Source: Promethearchaeota archaeon (GTDB lineage: Archaea; Asgardarchaeota; Lokiarchaeia; Sigyniarchaeales; SOKP01). Taken from it: a DNA stretch of 64,000 nt. The DNA lies in NCBI GenBank assembly GCA_030606485.1, contig JAUWGH010000007.1, forward strand, positions 131,320 through 195,319. The letters run 5' to 3'. The position numbers were made by a program, and so were the translations under genes. Under the pieces are notes generated by a model. It was not told the DNA's origin, ran no database searches, and worked only from the letters and a program-made list of their open reading frames with translations. This document shows, piece after piece, positions 44,350-53,671 of this stretch (positions are counted from its first letter, which is position 1; each line of letters begins with the position of its first letter).

Positions 44350-45240
44350 ATGGAGAATGATAATATGGAAAAAAAACTTGAAAACCTTCAAATCTTAGTC
44401 AATCATTTGACTTATCATTATCCCGATGGGACTATTGCATTAAAAGGAATCAACCTTAATATTTACTCAGGAGAAATTGTAGGAATAATGGGTAAAAATG
44501 GAGCAGGTAAATCTACCTTAATAAAAACATTCAATGGTTTATTGAAACCCACAACTGGGACTGTTTATATAGAAAATGATGAAGTTAATAATGTTTTAAT
44601 GTCAAAATTAACGAGAAAAGTAGGTATCGTATTTCAAAATCCCGATCTTCAATTGTTTGCTAATACCGTTGAAGATGAGATTAAATTTTCACTAAAAAAT
44701 CTAAATTTTTCAAAAACTGAGCTTGAAAACCAAATTTATTTAACTCTAGAAAAATTTAAACTAAAAAAATTTCAAAACCGGACTCCTTTTACTTTATCTG
44801 GTGGGGAAAAAAAAAGATTGGCTATTGCCTCAATAATGTGTAGAAATCCCGAAATTATTGTGTTTGATGAGCCCACAATTGGTCAAGATGCAGAGGGAGT
44901 AGAATTCATAAAAAATTTGATAAAAGAAAAACATGCTGAAGGAAAAACAATAATAATTGTTACCCATGATATAGAATTTGCTATAGATAATATACCAAGA
45001 ACAATTCTGATGGCTGATGGTCTTATTGTAGCTGATGGCCCAACAAACAAAATTCTAAGTCAAGATCAAATTCTAAATATTGGTTCTTTAATTTCACCCC
45101 AATTAATTAAACTATCAAAATTTTTAATAGATTTAAAGCTAAAGGTCCCTGAGGACGTATATATAAAAGAAAACATGGTCCAATTCTTAGGTTCATATTT
45201 TAAAGATAAAATGGGAATTACTGAAGGAGGGAAACCATAA
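44350..45240 (+). CDS. ecfA2: ECF transporter ATPase, second subunit
   Basis: A 296-residue ABC ATPase with GKNGAGKST, FQNPDLQ, LSGGEKKR, IIVFDEPT and THD motifs intact. A C-terminal extension of about 60 residues follows the ATPase core. It forms the heterodimer with the preceding ATPase. The start ATG at 44350 is five bases after the previous stop; an ATG at 44365 is an alternative with cleaner spacing from its purine run (GGATGGAGAATGATA). Confidence 0.9.
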   Translation: MENDNMEKKLENLQILVNHLTYHYPDGTIALKGINLNIYSGEIVGIMGKNGAGKSTLIKTFNGLLKPTTGTVYIENDEVNNVLMSKLTRKVGIVFQNPDLQLFANTVEDEIKFSLKNLNFSKTELENQIYLTLEKFKLKKFQNRTPFTLSGGEKKRLAIASIMCRNPEIIVFDEPTIGQDAEGVEFIKNLIKEKHAEGKTIIIVTHDIEFAIDNIPRTILMADGLIVADGPTNKILSQDQILNIGSLISPQLIKLSKFLIDLKLKVPEDVYIKENMVQFLGSYFKDKMGITEGGKP

Positions 45241-45254
45241 TATCCTTTGAATTC

Positions 45255-46007
45255 ATGGAAGCTTTCAAATTTATTCAAATGAAGACAATTATTCATAGTT
45301 TAGACCCTAGAACTAAGCTTCTACTAGCAATCATTTATAGTATTCTTGCAATTATATTTGAAGAAATTTTCATTCTCTTTTTTGTTTTTCTTTCATTATT
45401 TCCATTCATTCTCGCTGGACAATTATTCAAAAAATGGATTAAAAGTATTCGGGGAATGACATTCTTATTTTTATTACTAATTATTTTCAATACACTTTTT
45501 AGCACATTTTCTAAATCCATATCAATGATATTACGTATAATGATTATGGTAAGTTCATTTTCATTATTCTTTTTAACAGTTCATCCTGACGATCTCATGC
45601 TTTCTCTTCTTTCTCTTAAAGTACCTTACAATATTGCGTTTTCATTTTCATTATCTTTTAGATTTGTTCCAACAATTGCAATTGAAGCCCAAAATATTAT
45701 TGATGCACAAAAAAGTAGGGGATATGAAATGGAACAAGGAGGCTTAATATCTCAAGCAAAGAATTTAATACCTTTATTAATTCCATTAATTGTTTGTTCC
45801 ATGAAAAGGGCATTTCACATTGCGGAAGCTTTAGACTCCAGAGCTTTCGGAAGCACTAAAAATAGAACCTATTATTATTCAATTTCATATACAAAAAAAG
45901 ATTGGTTAATAACAGTAATTCTAATCATATTCTTTATCTTTGGAATTATTGTAAAAATATTCCCAGATCTATTACCTAATTGGTTTTATTGGAGATTTCC
46001 AGTCTAA
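45255..46007 (+). CDS. ecfT: ECF transporter transmembrane subunit EcfT
   Basis: A 250-residue membrane protein with five or six helices. The N-terminal DPRTKLLLAI motif is typical, and the coupling-helix motifs with A-R-G spacing appear as SRGYEMEQGG and DSRAFGSTKNRT. It links both ATPases to an S-component. It completes the ecfA1-ecfA2-ecfT set. Confidence 0.9.
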   Translation: MEAFKFIQMKTIIHSLDPRTKLLLAIIYSILAIIFEEIFILFFVFLSLFPFILAGQLFKKWIKSIRGMTFLFLLLIIFNTLFSTFSKSISMILRIMIMVSSFSLFFLTVHPDDLMLSLLSLKVPYNIAFSFSLSFRFVPTIAIEAQNIIDAQKSRGYEMEQGGLISQAKNLIPLLIPLIVCSMKRAFHIAEALDSRAFGSTKNRTYYYSISYTKKDWLITVILIIFFIFGIIVKIFPDLLPNWFYWRFPV

Positions 46008-46039
46008 TAAATGGAATAAAATAATTCTTACGATTAAAG

Positions 46040-46750
46040 ATGATTAAAAAAACAATTTCAGTAAAAACTCAAGGTGAAAACATTGAAATTTATTTAGGAT
46101 TCGATGGTATAAGAGTAAATATCAAAAATTTGAAAGATAAATATAAGTTACAAGATAATGTTGATATTATTGATTATTTTGTTAATCTCATATCTAAGTT
46201 AGAAAGTCAATATAATCGATCTACAGTACAAATATTTAATCCAGAATTCGTTATTTCTCCAGAACATATAATCACAGCATTTTATAATACGCATAAGGCT
46301 TTTAATGATAAAAAAAACATATCTAATCAAAAAAAACTCGAATTTTTATTATATCTCTCAACTAAAAGGCAGATTTCCGAAGCAATCAAATATTTCGGCA
46401 TAAAAATTGATGAAAAAGAGTTAAAAACCCCATTAGAACTTACATATTTAATAGCTAGTTATGAAAATAACGTTGAAACAATAAAAGAATCTATCAATCA
46501 ATCACTTAACATTATTAATGACCCAACTATTATTACGGAAAAATCTATAGCAAAACTTCAAAAAATTATTGACTATTTTAAAATCAGTATGAATCAATTG
46601 GAAATTATATTTCATTCTAATGGAAAAAAATTTAATGAAGATGATGCGTTTAGAAATAATAATTTAAATGATTTATATGAAGCATGTCAAGAGATAATTT
46701 ATGAAAAAATGGCATTTTTATCTTTAGAGAAAACACCTAAGCCTGAATAA
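46040..46750 (+). CDS. KEOPS subunit Cgi121-like protein
   Basis: A 236-residue protein. Residues about 60-130 match the Cgi121/TPRKB pattern: FNPEFVISPEHIITAFYNTH, then KKLEFLLYLSTKRQI, SEAIKYFGI. In KEOPS, Cgi121 binds the tRNA 3' end and helps activate the complex. The C-terminal 80 residues form extra helices not usual in short archaeal members. It overlaps the convergent THUMP gene by 14 bases. Gene context (Pcc1 upstream, Sua5 nearby) supports the call. Confidence 0.75.
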   Translation: MIKKTISVKTQGENIEIYLGFDGIRVNIKNLKDKYKLQDNVDIIDYFVNLISKLESQYNRSTVQIFNPEFVISPEHIITAFYNTHKAFNDKKNISNQKKLEFLLYLSTKRQISEAIKYFGIKIDEKELKTPLELTYLIASYENNVETIKESINQSLNIINDPTIITEKSIAKLQKIIDYFKISMNQLEIIFHSNGKKFNEDDAFRNNNLNDLYEACQEIIYEKMAFLSLEKTPKPE

Positions 46751-47273
46751 TACGAACTTGTTCTTTAACCACACTCAAAATATCGTCTTTTGTTATAAAT
46801 GAAATACCAGTAAAATTACCTAATATTTCAATATTTACGATTTTATCTGGCTTTCTCAAATTTACTTTATTATTAAGACCTTCTGCAACGTGTTCGATTA
46901 TTTCTAATTTTGATGTCTTAAAATTTCTTTTATTAATTTGGATTTTAAATGTTTCATTCTTTTTTACAACTTTATGAAAATTCTCAGTTACGATCTTTTT
47001 TATTATATTTAAATCGGTCTCGCAAGCATATTCAATAGGAGTAATTTTCAAGATATATTGAAAAAAATTTGGATTTTTTAGTGCCATTTTCCTTAATTTC
47101 TCTATACATTTTTTGGGATTTAAATTTGTAAGTGCAATAAATAATCCTGGAAACTCCACTCTAAAAATTAAGGGAAATTCATCGCCCATCATAAATAACA
47201 AAAACCAAAGTTCTGCTTTGGCATTTATTTCATTATGTCTTGATGTGGATATTAACAGATTAAAATTTCTCAT
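46737..47273 (-). CDS. THUMP domain RNA-binding protein (Tan1/THUMPD1-like)
   Basis: A 178-residue THUMP protein with a ferredoxin-like first half and a THUMP core around KLEIIEHVAEGLNNKVNLRKPDKIV, recognised by EHVAEGLNNKVNL and VNIEILGNFTGIS. No methyltransferase or deaminase domain is attached, as in Tan1, which delivers tRNA to the acetyltransferase Kre33/TmcA. The start overlaps the Sua5 stop by one base and GGAGGAA precedes it, so the two are coupled. Confidence 0.85.
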   Translation of the reverse strand: MRNFNLLISTSRHNEINAKAELWFLLFMMGDEFPLIFRVEFPGLFIALTNLNPKKCIEKLRKMALKNPNFFQYILKITPIEYACETDLNIIKKIVTENFHKVVKKNETFKIQINKRNFKTSKLEIIEHVAEGLNNKVNLRKPDKIVNIEILGNFTGISFITKDDILSVVKEQVRIIQA

Positions 47274-47947
47274 TAAATTCCTCCATCATTAAAAATTTTT
47301 AAAATTTCTTCCTTAGAAATTGAGCCGATTCTTAAAAATTTCAATTCTGACTTCTTTTTTGCTGAAGAACAATCAACAATTGTGCTGGGAATTTGTGTTA
47401 ATGTCTTTCCACTGTCTAATATTACATCTATTTGATCAAATAATAATTTTGGTATATATTCTCCTTCTATAATGTTCTCTTGATCAGAAATATTTGCAGA
47501 TGTTCCAATGATTCCACCGAAATGTCCTTTCTCTCTAAGAATATTTACAACACTTAGAATAGCCTCATTTTCTGGGACCCTGAGAGCAATGGTCTCCTTA
47601 CCACCTGTTAATTCGTCCGGAATAAACCCCAGTTTTTTTTCAACAACAATAGTAACTTGACCAGGCCAAAATTTTTCAGCTATTTTTTGAGCAAATTCAT
47701 TAAATTTTCCAATTTTTAAAGCTTCGTTTAAATCGTTTATTAAAACAGGAAGCCCCTTATCCCTTTCTCTAAATTTCATTTCAAAAATCCTATTAATCAC
47801 TTTAAAATTTTGTGGATCACCACCGAGACCATAAACGGTATTTGTTGGATATGCAATTATTTTACCTTCAATTACTGCATCAGCTGCTTTCTCCAAAAAA
47901 ATTTGGTCCAGTTTATTATCTCCGCTCAATTTTAATAATAATCCCAT
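47273..47947 (-). CDS. Threonylcarbamoyl-AMP synthase (Sua5/YrdC)
   Basis: A 224-residue YrdC-fold protein. Motifs include YPTNTVYGLGGD near 34 and KFRERDKGLPVLI near 58, which bind ATP and RNA-like substrates, and PSTIVDCS near 187. It makes threonylcarbamoyl-AMP, used by KEOPS to form t6A37. It lacks the extra Sua5 C-terminal domain. It lies in a minus-strand unit with the THUMP gene, facing the Cgi121 gene. Confidence 0.92.
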   Translation of the reverse strand: MGLLLKLSGDNKLDQIFLEKAADAVIEGKIIAYPTNTVYGLGGDPQNFKVINRIFEMKFRERDKGLPVLINDLNEALKIGKFNEFAQKIAEKFWPGQVTIVVEKKLGFIPDELTGGKETIALRVPENEAILSVVNILREKGHFGGIIGTSANISDQENIIEGEYIPKLLFDQIDVILDSGKTLTQIPSTIVDCSSAKKKSELKFLRIGSISKEEILKIFNDGGI

Positions 47948-47982
47948 TATAAAAATCAGCTTAATTTCTTTTTAAAAAATCT

Positions 47983-48429
47983 TTATTCCTCTGGTGCTTT
48001 CCATTTTTTATAATATGCCTCAAACTTTTTTAGGAGCACCTTTGGTTCTATCTTTCTGTTCTCGTTCATTGCCTTAAATGCCTCTAACATGATTTCTAAT
48101 TGTAGTAATTGAAATTCTTGATTTTTTTCATCGCTGGTTGTAAGAAATCGGTGCGTTATTTCATTGGTCTTAAAAATTTCCATAGAATTAATGTTGTAAA
48201 TATCCATAAAATAACCGACTAAAAATGCTCCAAGGAAGATTAGAGGAAATGCTATAATCAATATCCAAATTGTAAGTTCAAATGCAATAAAAATAAGAGA
48301 AACTGCACTGATTGTAGACATTGCTATTTGATAATATGACTGCCCCATCTTGAGTCGAGACATCTGTCTTCCGACGAATCGAGCTGTTTTTACCCATCTG
48401 GGCTTTCTGACTTTTTTGTTATTAAACAT
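47983..48429 (-). CDS. Small membrane protein, unknown
   Basis: A 148-residue protein. A basic N terminus (VRKPRWVKTARFVGRQ) is followed by two hydrophobic helices (about 36-58 and 60-78) and a helical charged C terminus. No family is recognised. It may be co-transcribed with Sua5, 35 bases downstream. The following 224-base gap to the por genes shows nothing that I can support. Confidence 0.65.
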   Translation of the reverse strand: MFNNKKVRKPRWVKTARFVGRQMSRLKMGQSYYQIAMSTISAVSLIFIAFELTIWILIIAFPLIFLGAFLVGYFMDIYNINSMEIFKTNEITHRFLTTSDEKNQEFQLLQLEIMLEAFKAMNENRKIEPKVLLKKFEAYYKKWKAPEE

Positions 48430-48653
48430 CTTTTCACTGTTTGCTTTTATTAATATATTAAGCTTTTCATATTTAAAAAATAAACCAAATCTAAAGGTAT
48501 CTAAAAAGTAGATTGCTCTTCATCGATCTGAATTTTTAATTAAAAGTCCAAGCCTAAATTATTTCACACTCAAATATCAAGAAAAAAATGAAAAATTTAG
48601 TTGATAATTAAAATTTTAATTGTCAATAAATGATTATTTCAAGTTTTATTCAA

Positions 48654-49592
48654 TTATTCACTTTTTTCCTTTAATTCTAATTCTAACTCAATATATTTCC
48701 ATGCATTTTTTATATTTTCTTGCCATTTAACTAATCCAACCTCAGAAAGTGTGTTAAATCTTTTTTGAATCCCTAAATATTCTTGAATTGGTCTGCGTTT
48801 CGAGGGATCCAAATATTTTTTACTCGGCTTAGATAATTTAAATTCACCATTTTCAACTTCATATAATATCCAAAATCCAGTTTCCACCGCCAGTTTTCCC
48901 ATTTTTACGGTATCTTCAGAAGCAAAACCCCAACCGGGTGGACAAGGAGCAAGAATATGAATATATCTAAATCCTTTAATTTCTTTCGCTTTCTTAAATT
49001 TCTCATAAAGATCAATTGGATAAGAAATACAACATGTAGCTACATATGGGACGTTATGAGCCGCCACTATTGCAGGTAAATTCTTTTTAAATCGTTGTTT
49101 TCCAAAGGGTGTAGTTGTAGTTCTAGCCCCATGAGGTGTAGACGAGCTTCTTTGAATACCGGTATTCATATAAGCCTCATTATCGTAACAAACATAAAGG
49201 ATATCGGAGTTTCTTTCTGCTGCACCACTTAAACCTTGAATTCCAATATCCGTTGTACCACCATCTCCCGCGAAGACTAAGGAAGTCATTTTCCCCCACA
49301 CTTTTCCAGGAAATTTATATTCTTTCGCTTTAAAGGCTGCAGATATACCAGATGCTGCTGCTGCAGCTGCAGCAAATGCCATATTAATAAAGGGGAAATT
49401 TGGAGCGGTTTTAGGCCATAATCCAACAACCACATTAAGGCAGCTTGCCGGAGCAACCAGAGCTGTCTTAGGACCGAGCGCTTTCATCGCCCATCTAAGT
49501 GCCAACTCCAATCCACAACCAGCGCATGTTGAGTTCCCTGGTAGGAATAATTCTTCTGCAGTTGTTTCTTGTAATTCTTTTAAACTAACCAT
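48654..49592 (-). CDS. porB: Pyruvate:ferredoxin oxidoreductase beta subunit
   Basis: A 312-residue TPP-binding subunit. CAGCGLEL near 22-29 holds iron-sulfur ligands. The TPP motif is GDGGTTDIGIQ near 110-120, ending in DNEAYMNTGIQRS. It decarboxylates 2-oxoacids to acyl-CoA and reduced ferredoxin. Start is the ATG at 49592, two bases after porA stops. It is the last gene of the porGDAB operon. Confidence 0.93.
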   Translation of the reverse strand: MVSLKELQETTAEELFLPGNSTCAGCGLELALRWAMKALGPKTALVAPASCLNVVVGLWPKTAPNFPFINMAFAAAAAAASGISAAFKAKEYKFPGKVWGKMTSLVFAGDGGTTDIGIQGLSGAAERNSDILYVCYDNEAYMNTGIQRSSSTPHGARTTTTPFGKQRFKKNLPAIVAAHNVPYVATCCISYPIDLYEKFKKAKEIKGFRYIHILAPCPPGWGFASEDTVKMGKLAVETGFWILYEVENGEFKLSKPSKKYLDPSKRRPIQEYLGIQKRFNTLSEVGLVKWQENIKNAWKYIELELELKEKSE

Positions 49593-49594
49593 TA

Positions 49595-50830
49595 TTATTT
49601 CACCTCCAAAACGCCATCCCAGAGAGTTCCATGTATCATGTCCTTTGGAAGCTCACCTGTCTCTTTTAATTTCATTAATATCTTGAATTCTTCCTTCTGT
49701 TGTTCTACTGAAACTTCTCTCCCTCCAATCCCAGTAATAATTGGTAAAATAATTGTATCAATTCCTGTATTATGAAGTGCACTTTTGCATTCAGAACTAA
49801 CTGCACCTCCAGTTGGGGATCCAAAAGCTGTATCTCGATCAACTACTCCAATAACATCAACCCTTTTTGCTATATTTATAATTTCATCTATAGGAAATGG
49901 TCTAAAATGTCTTAATTTTACTGAACCCACTTTATAACCCTCCTGTCTTAGTTCATCTACAGCCTGCTCTGCCTGTAGTGCAAGCCCTCCAATATTAATC
50001 AATACTACATCCGCATCATCCATCTTATATTCTTGAATAAGTCCATTTCCATAACTTCTTCCAAAGATCTTTTCAAATTCTAAAGCAACTTGTTTAATTA
50101 TATGCGTCGATTTCATCATTTCATCATGAATTTTCATTCTGAATTCATAATAAAAACCAGAAGGCATAATTAGATTTCCATGCATCATTGGTCTTTCTGG
50201 ATCAATAAAAATATGTGGCCAGCCTTTTTCATCGGGTAAAGGCGGCAGAAACTTTTCTAATTTATCATCAGGCTCAATAATTACCGGTTTAGATGTGTGT
50301 GATAATACGAAACCACCATATGCGATAAACATTGGGAGTAAAACTTCCTCATTTTCACAAATTTTATAGGCCATTAAAACACTATCATAAATCTCTTGAT
50401 GTGAAGATGCGAATGAAATTAACCATCCAGCGTCTCTCTGTGAAATCACATCAGTAAAATCCGCCCAAATATTCCACGGAGGAGCGATTCCACGCGATGC
50501 AATAGTCATTACTATAGGTAATCTCGCACCAGCTGCCCAATGAACCATCTCACTCATATATAAAAGACCTTGTCCTGCTGTTGCGGAAAAAGTTCTAGTT
50601 CCAGCAATGCTTGCACCTACTAGAGCAGCCATAACTGAGTGTTCCGATTCAACTTTAATATATTGGGCTGGCATATCTCCAGAATCGACAAAATCTGAAA
50701 GTTTTTCAACAACAGTTGTTTGCGGAGTAATTGGATACGCACTTATAACTTGAACCTTTGCTGAGCGTGCTGCATAAGCTGCTGCAACATTGCCTGAAAT
50801 AAACTTAATTTCCTGTTCTTTTTGACTCAT
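49595..50830 (-). CDS. porA: Pyruvate:ferredoxin oxidoreductase alpha subunit
   Basis: A 411-residue alpha subunit. It has the substrate-side motif AYPITPQTTVVEKLSD near 30-45 and the ESEHSVMAALVGAS segment near 62. With PorB it forms the TPP domain. It starts by overlapping the porD stop (single shared base at 50830). Pyruvate is the most likely substrate; related 2-oxoacids are possible. Confidence 0.93.
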   Translation of the reverse strand: MSQKEQEIKFISGNVAAAYAARSAKVQVISAYPITPQTTVVEKLSDFVDSGDMPAQYIKVESEHSVMAALVGASIAGTRTFSATAGQGLLYMSEMVHWAAGARLPIVMTIASRGIAPPWNIWADFTDVISQRDAGWLISFASSHQEIYDSVLMAYKICENEEVLLPMFIAYGGFVLSHTSKPVIIEPDDKLEKFLPPLPDEKGWPHIFIDPERPMMHGNLIMPSGFYYEFRMKIHDEMMKSTHIIKQVALEFEKIFGRSYGNGLIQEYKMDDADVVLINIGGLALQAEQAVDELRQEGYKVGSVKLRHFRPFPIDEIINIAKRVDVIGVVDRDTAFGSPTGGAVSSECKSALHNTGIDTIILPIITGIGGREVSVEQQKEEFKILMKLKETGELPKDMIHGTLWDGVLEVK

Positions 50831-51159
50831 TATTCAAATTCACTCTCCCTTTTCATTTCTATTGCTTTAACAGGACATTCTTTTGCACAAATCCCACAGC
50901 CTTTACAATATACATAATCTATTGTGAAAAATCCATCCTCACTTTTTTGAATCACTCCTTCAGGACAGTACATCCAGCAAAATCCACATTTAGTGCATTT
51001 TTTTTTGTCTATTACAGGTCTAAAAACCCTCCAATCTCCTGTCTCTCCCATACTTCCATAACAAGGAAATGATATTGGAATTGGAGGTAATTCATTCCAA
51101 TTTTTATAATTTTGAAGTTTAGGTCTTTTATCTTTACTTTCCGCTATTATTTTCCACAT
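50830..51159 (-). CDS. porD: Pyruvate:ferredoxin oxidoreductase delta (ferredoxin) subunit
   Basis: A 109-residue subunit with two 4Fe-4S motifs: CTKCGFCWMYCPEG near 56 and CKGCGICAKECPVK near 84. It relays electrons to external ferredoxin. The N-terminal 40 residues include the Pro-rich WNELPPIPISFP segment common in PorD. Located between porG and porA. Confidence 0.93.
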   Translation of the reverse strand: MWKIIAESKDKRPKLQNYKNWNELPPIPISFPCYGSMGETGDWRVFRPVIDKKKCTKCGFCWMYCPEGVIQKSEDGFFTIDYVYCKGCGICAKECPVKAIEMKRESEFE

Positions 51160-51161
51160 AA

Positions 51162-51740
51162 TTAAATCATCTCCTTAACCGTTTCAAATGCATCTCTGGC
51201 TGTTTTCATATTTTTCTCAGCCCTTGAACCAAATTTTTTTTTAATAACTTTTTCCATAATATCTAGGCCATAAAACCCAGATATCTTAGCAAATGCTCCC
51301 AACATTGGGATGTTTAAAATTGGAAACCCCTCTATTGCTAACCCATACTTTAATGAAATCCCAGTAGCATCGACTATATAAATTTTAACACTCTTTTGCA
51401 AATTATTATTAAAATCAATTTTATGATTGCTATTAATGATTAAAATCACTCCCTCTTTAATGGTAGCAAACACTCTGGGAATCTTTAATAGAGTAGTATC
51501 AAAAATAAGCATAAAATCCGGGTCTGTTACACTACAATATGATCTAATTTGAGCATCCCTAGATATTTTAGAAAAAGCTTGTATTGGAGCACCCCTTCGT
51601 TCAGCACCAATTATTGGTATAGCTATCGCATCTTTAAAGCCACATTCATATGCCATTTCCGCCAATAATTTTGAAGCGGTAATTGCTGTTTGACCTCCCC
51701 GGCCATGAAATGCTATTTCAATAATTTTTTTCTCTATCAT
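51162..51740 (-). CDS. porG: Pyruvate:ferredoxin oxidoreductase gamma subunit
   Basis: A 192-residue gamma chain beginning IEIAFHGRGGQTAITASKLLA, the family mark GRGGQG here being GRGGQT. It binds CoA in the assembled enzyme. First gene of the four-gene operon porGDAB, with spacing of two bases or less between genes. The upstream 101-base gap to the ZPR1 gene is very A/T-rich and serves both divergent genes. Confidence 0.93.
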   Translation of the reverse strand: MIEKKIIEIAFHGRGGQTAITASKLLAEMAYECGFKDAIAIPIIGAERRGAPIQAFSKISRDAQIRSYCSVTDPDFMLIFDTTLLKIPRVFATIKEGVILIINSNHKIDFNNNLQKSVKIYIVDATGISLKYGLAIEGFPILNIPMLGAFAKISGFYGLDIMEKVIKKKFGSRAEKNMKTARDAFETVKEMI

Positions 51741-51841
51741 TTTTCAATGCTCCTTTATAATATATAATTTTAAAGTGTTCAAAATATTTGTTTTTATTTT
51801 TAATAAAATATTTCATAATCAAATTATATTTATAATTATAT

Positions 51842-52396
51842 ATGGTAAAGAATAAAAAAGATGACTCTGGAGAAGATTTAGGTTTTAATTGGTTTGATTG
51901 TCCGATCTGTAAGAAAGGACGACTCGTTTTAAGTAAGCATATTCATGAACTTCCAGATGGAGATAAATATCTCATCATGAAATTCGAATGTGATAAATGT
52001 GATTTTACGAAAAATGATCTTATTCCAGTAGAAACACCCATTAAGCCAGGTAAATTTATTTTAAATGTTAATGAGAAAGAAGACTTAAAATCAAAAGTTT
52101 TTAGGTCATCTTCAGGTGTATTAGAAATCCCTGAATTAGAAATGGAAATTGAGCCAGGTCCTGCAGCAGACTTTTATATTACAAATATTGAGGGTGTATT
52201 ATTTAGAATGAAAGATGCTGTTTCGTTTTTTAAAAAAGGTTTATCTGAAGAAAATCAAAAAGTGAACAAAATCCTTGAGAATATAGATAGGGCCATTAAT
52301 GGGGAATTTAAATTCACATTAATAATAACTGATGAATTAGGTGGGAGTTATATCGTGCCCTTTAATGAAAAGTCATTAAAAATTGAATATTTTTAA
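51842..52396 (+). CDS. ZPR1 zinc-finger protein
   Basis: A 184-residue archaeal ZPR1. A four-Cys finger has C20, C23, C50 and C53 (CPIC and CDKC). The ZPR1 beta domain follows with PIKPGKFIL and GVLEIPELEMEIEPG. Eukaryotic ZPR1 acts as a chaperone for eEF1A; archaeal members probably share this. It is convergent with the phosphofructokinase gene. Confidence 0.9.
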   Translation: MVKNKKDDSGEDLGFNWFDCPICKKGRLVLSKHIHELPDGDKYLIMKFECDKCDFTKNDLIPVETPIKPGKFILNVNEKEDLKSKVFRSSSGVLEIPELEMEIEPGPAADFYITNIEGVLFRMKDAVSFFKKGLSEENQKVNKILENIDRAINGEFKFTLIITDELGGSYIVPFNEKSLKIEYF

Positions 52397-52412
52397 AAAA
52401 ATATTAAACTTT

Positions 52413-53588
52413 TTACTGTTTTGATTTATAGCGAACTTTAACTAATAAATCCCTTAATTCTATTTTATCACTATCTTTTGTTATATATTTTTTTCGAGCA
52501 CCCTCTTCAAGAGGCATGGTTAGAACTTTATTCCCTTGAAGTGACACCATTTTACCAAAATCTTCTTTAATCACCTGTTTCATGGCAGCTAAACCAAACC
52601 TTAATCCTAAAATTCGATCAAATGCATTGGGAGTTCCTGCTCTCATAGTATGTCCTAACACAACACTTCTACATTCAAAATCCACACCGTTTTTCTTAAA
52701 TTCTTCTTTTAAATCGTCTCGCAAGTTTAATTCTTGAACTAATATTTTACTTATTTTTAACGATAATAATAAAGGATTGCCATATTCATCTTTGGGTAAA
52801 TTATCTATTGTTTTTTTTGTAATTGTCTTGAAATCTCTTAATAATGATTCTTTACTTGGATAAGCTCCTTCAGAACAAGCAATAAGATGATATTTATAGC
52901 CACTTCTTACTCTATTTTTAAGCACATCGATTACATCCGATTCTAAATCAAAAGGAGTTTCAGGAATTAAAATAATATCAGCACCAGTTGAAATTCCACT
53001 ATACATAGTTAAAAAACCAGCATCTCTTCCCATAACTTCGACAATAAACACTCTCTGGTGGGATCTGGCAGTGGTTGTAAGATTGTCCATTACATTTGAA
53101 GCTAGTTGAACTGCACTCCAGAATCCAAATGTATAATGTGTTCCTAATAAATCATTATCTATTGTTTTAGGAACTCCAATAATTTTTGCATTGGAATATT
53201 TAAACATTGCAGCAGCAACTCCTAATGTATCATCACCACCTATAGCAATTAGAGCATCGATATCTAAATCCTTAAATTTCGATGCCATCTCAGTAGCAAT
53301 TTTTTTTGCTAATTCTTCTTTTTCCTTCTGGTCCGATAGTTTATGTACTGCTTTATAAGGATTATATCTTGATGTATAAATTAATGTTCCTCCAATAGTG
53401 TGTAAATCGTCTAACTCAGCAATATTAAGAGGTTCCTTAATATTTTCCATAAAACCCTTCCATCCCTTTTTAATTCCAATACATTCAATTCCAGAATCAA
53501 ATGCTTTCAGTAATATTCCATATAAAACGGAATTGAGGCCAGGGGCGTCTCCTCCACCCGTCAGAATTCCAACTTTTTTTATAGCCAT
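52413..53588 (-). CDS. Phosphofructokinase, likely pyrophosphate-dependent
   Basis: A 391-residue PfkA-family enzyme. The phosphoryl-donor loop GGGDAPG is at 11-17. GGDDT at 117-121 and PKTIDND at 140-146 carry Asp and Lys where ATP enzymes have Gly; this pair is established as the mark of PPi-dependent enzymes. It interconverts fructose 6-phosphate and fructose 1,6-bisphosphate reversibly. Archaea usually use ADP-dependent or ROK-type enzymes, so this may reflect transfer. Donor assignment rests on those residues. Confidence 0.9.
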   Translation of the reverse strand: MAIKKVGILTGGGDAPGLNSVLYGILLKAFDSGIECIGIKKGWKGFMENIKEPLNIAELDDLHTIGGTLIYTSRYNPYKAVHKLSDQKEKEELAKKIATEMASKFKDLDIDALIAIGGDDTLGVAAAMFKYSNAKIIGVPKTIDNDLLGTHYTFGFWSAVQLASNVMDNLTTTARSHQRVFIVEVMGRDAGFLTMYSGISTGADIILIPETPFDLESDVIDVLKNRVRSGYKYHLIACSEGAYPSKESLLRDFKTITKKTIDNLPKDEYGNPLLLSLKISKILVQELNLRDDLKEEFKKNGVDFECRSVVLGHTMRAGTPNAFDRILGLRFGLAAMKQVIKEDFGKMVSLQGNKVLTMPLEEGARKKYITKDSDKIELRDLLVKVRYKSKQ

Positions 53589-53671
53589 AAAATTTCACAT
53601 TAAGTAATTATAATTGAAATATATTTTTTTATTAGAGTAATTTAAATGTAAATTTATTTTTATTTAATAAT

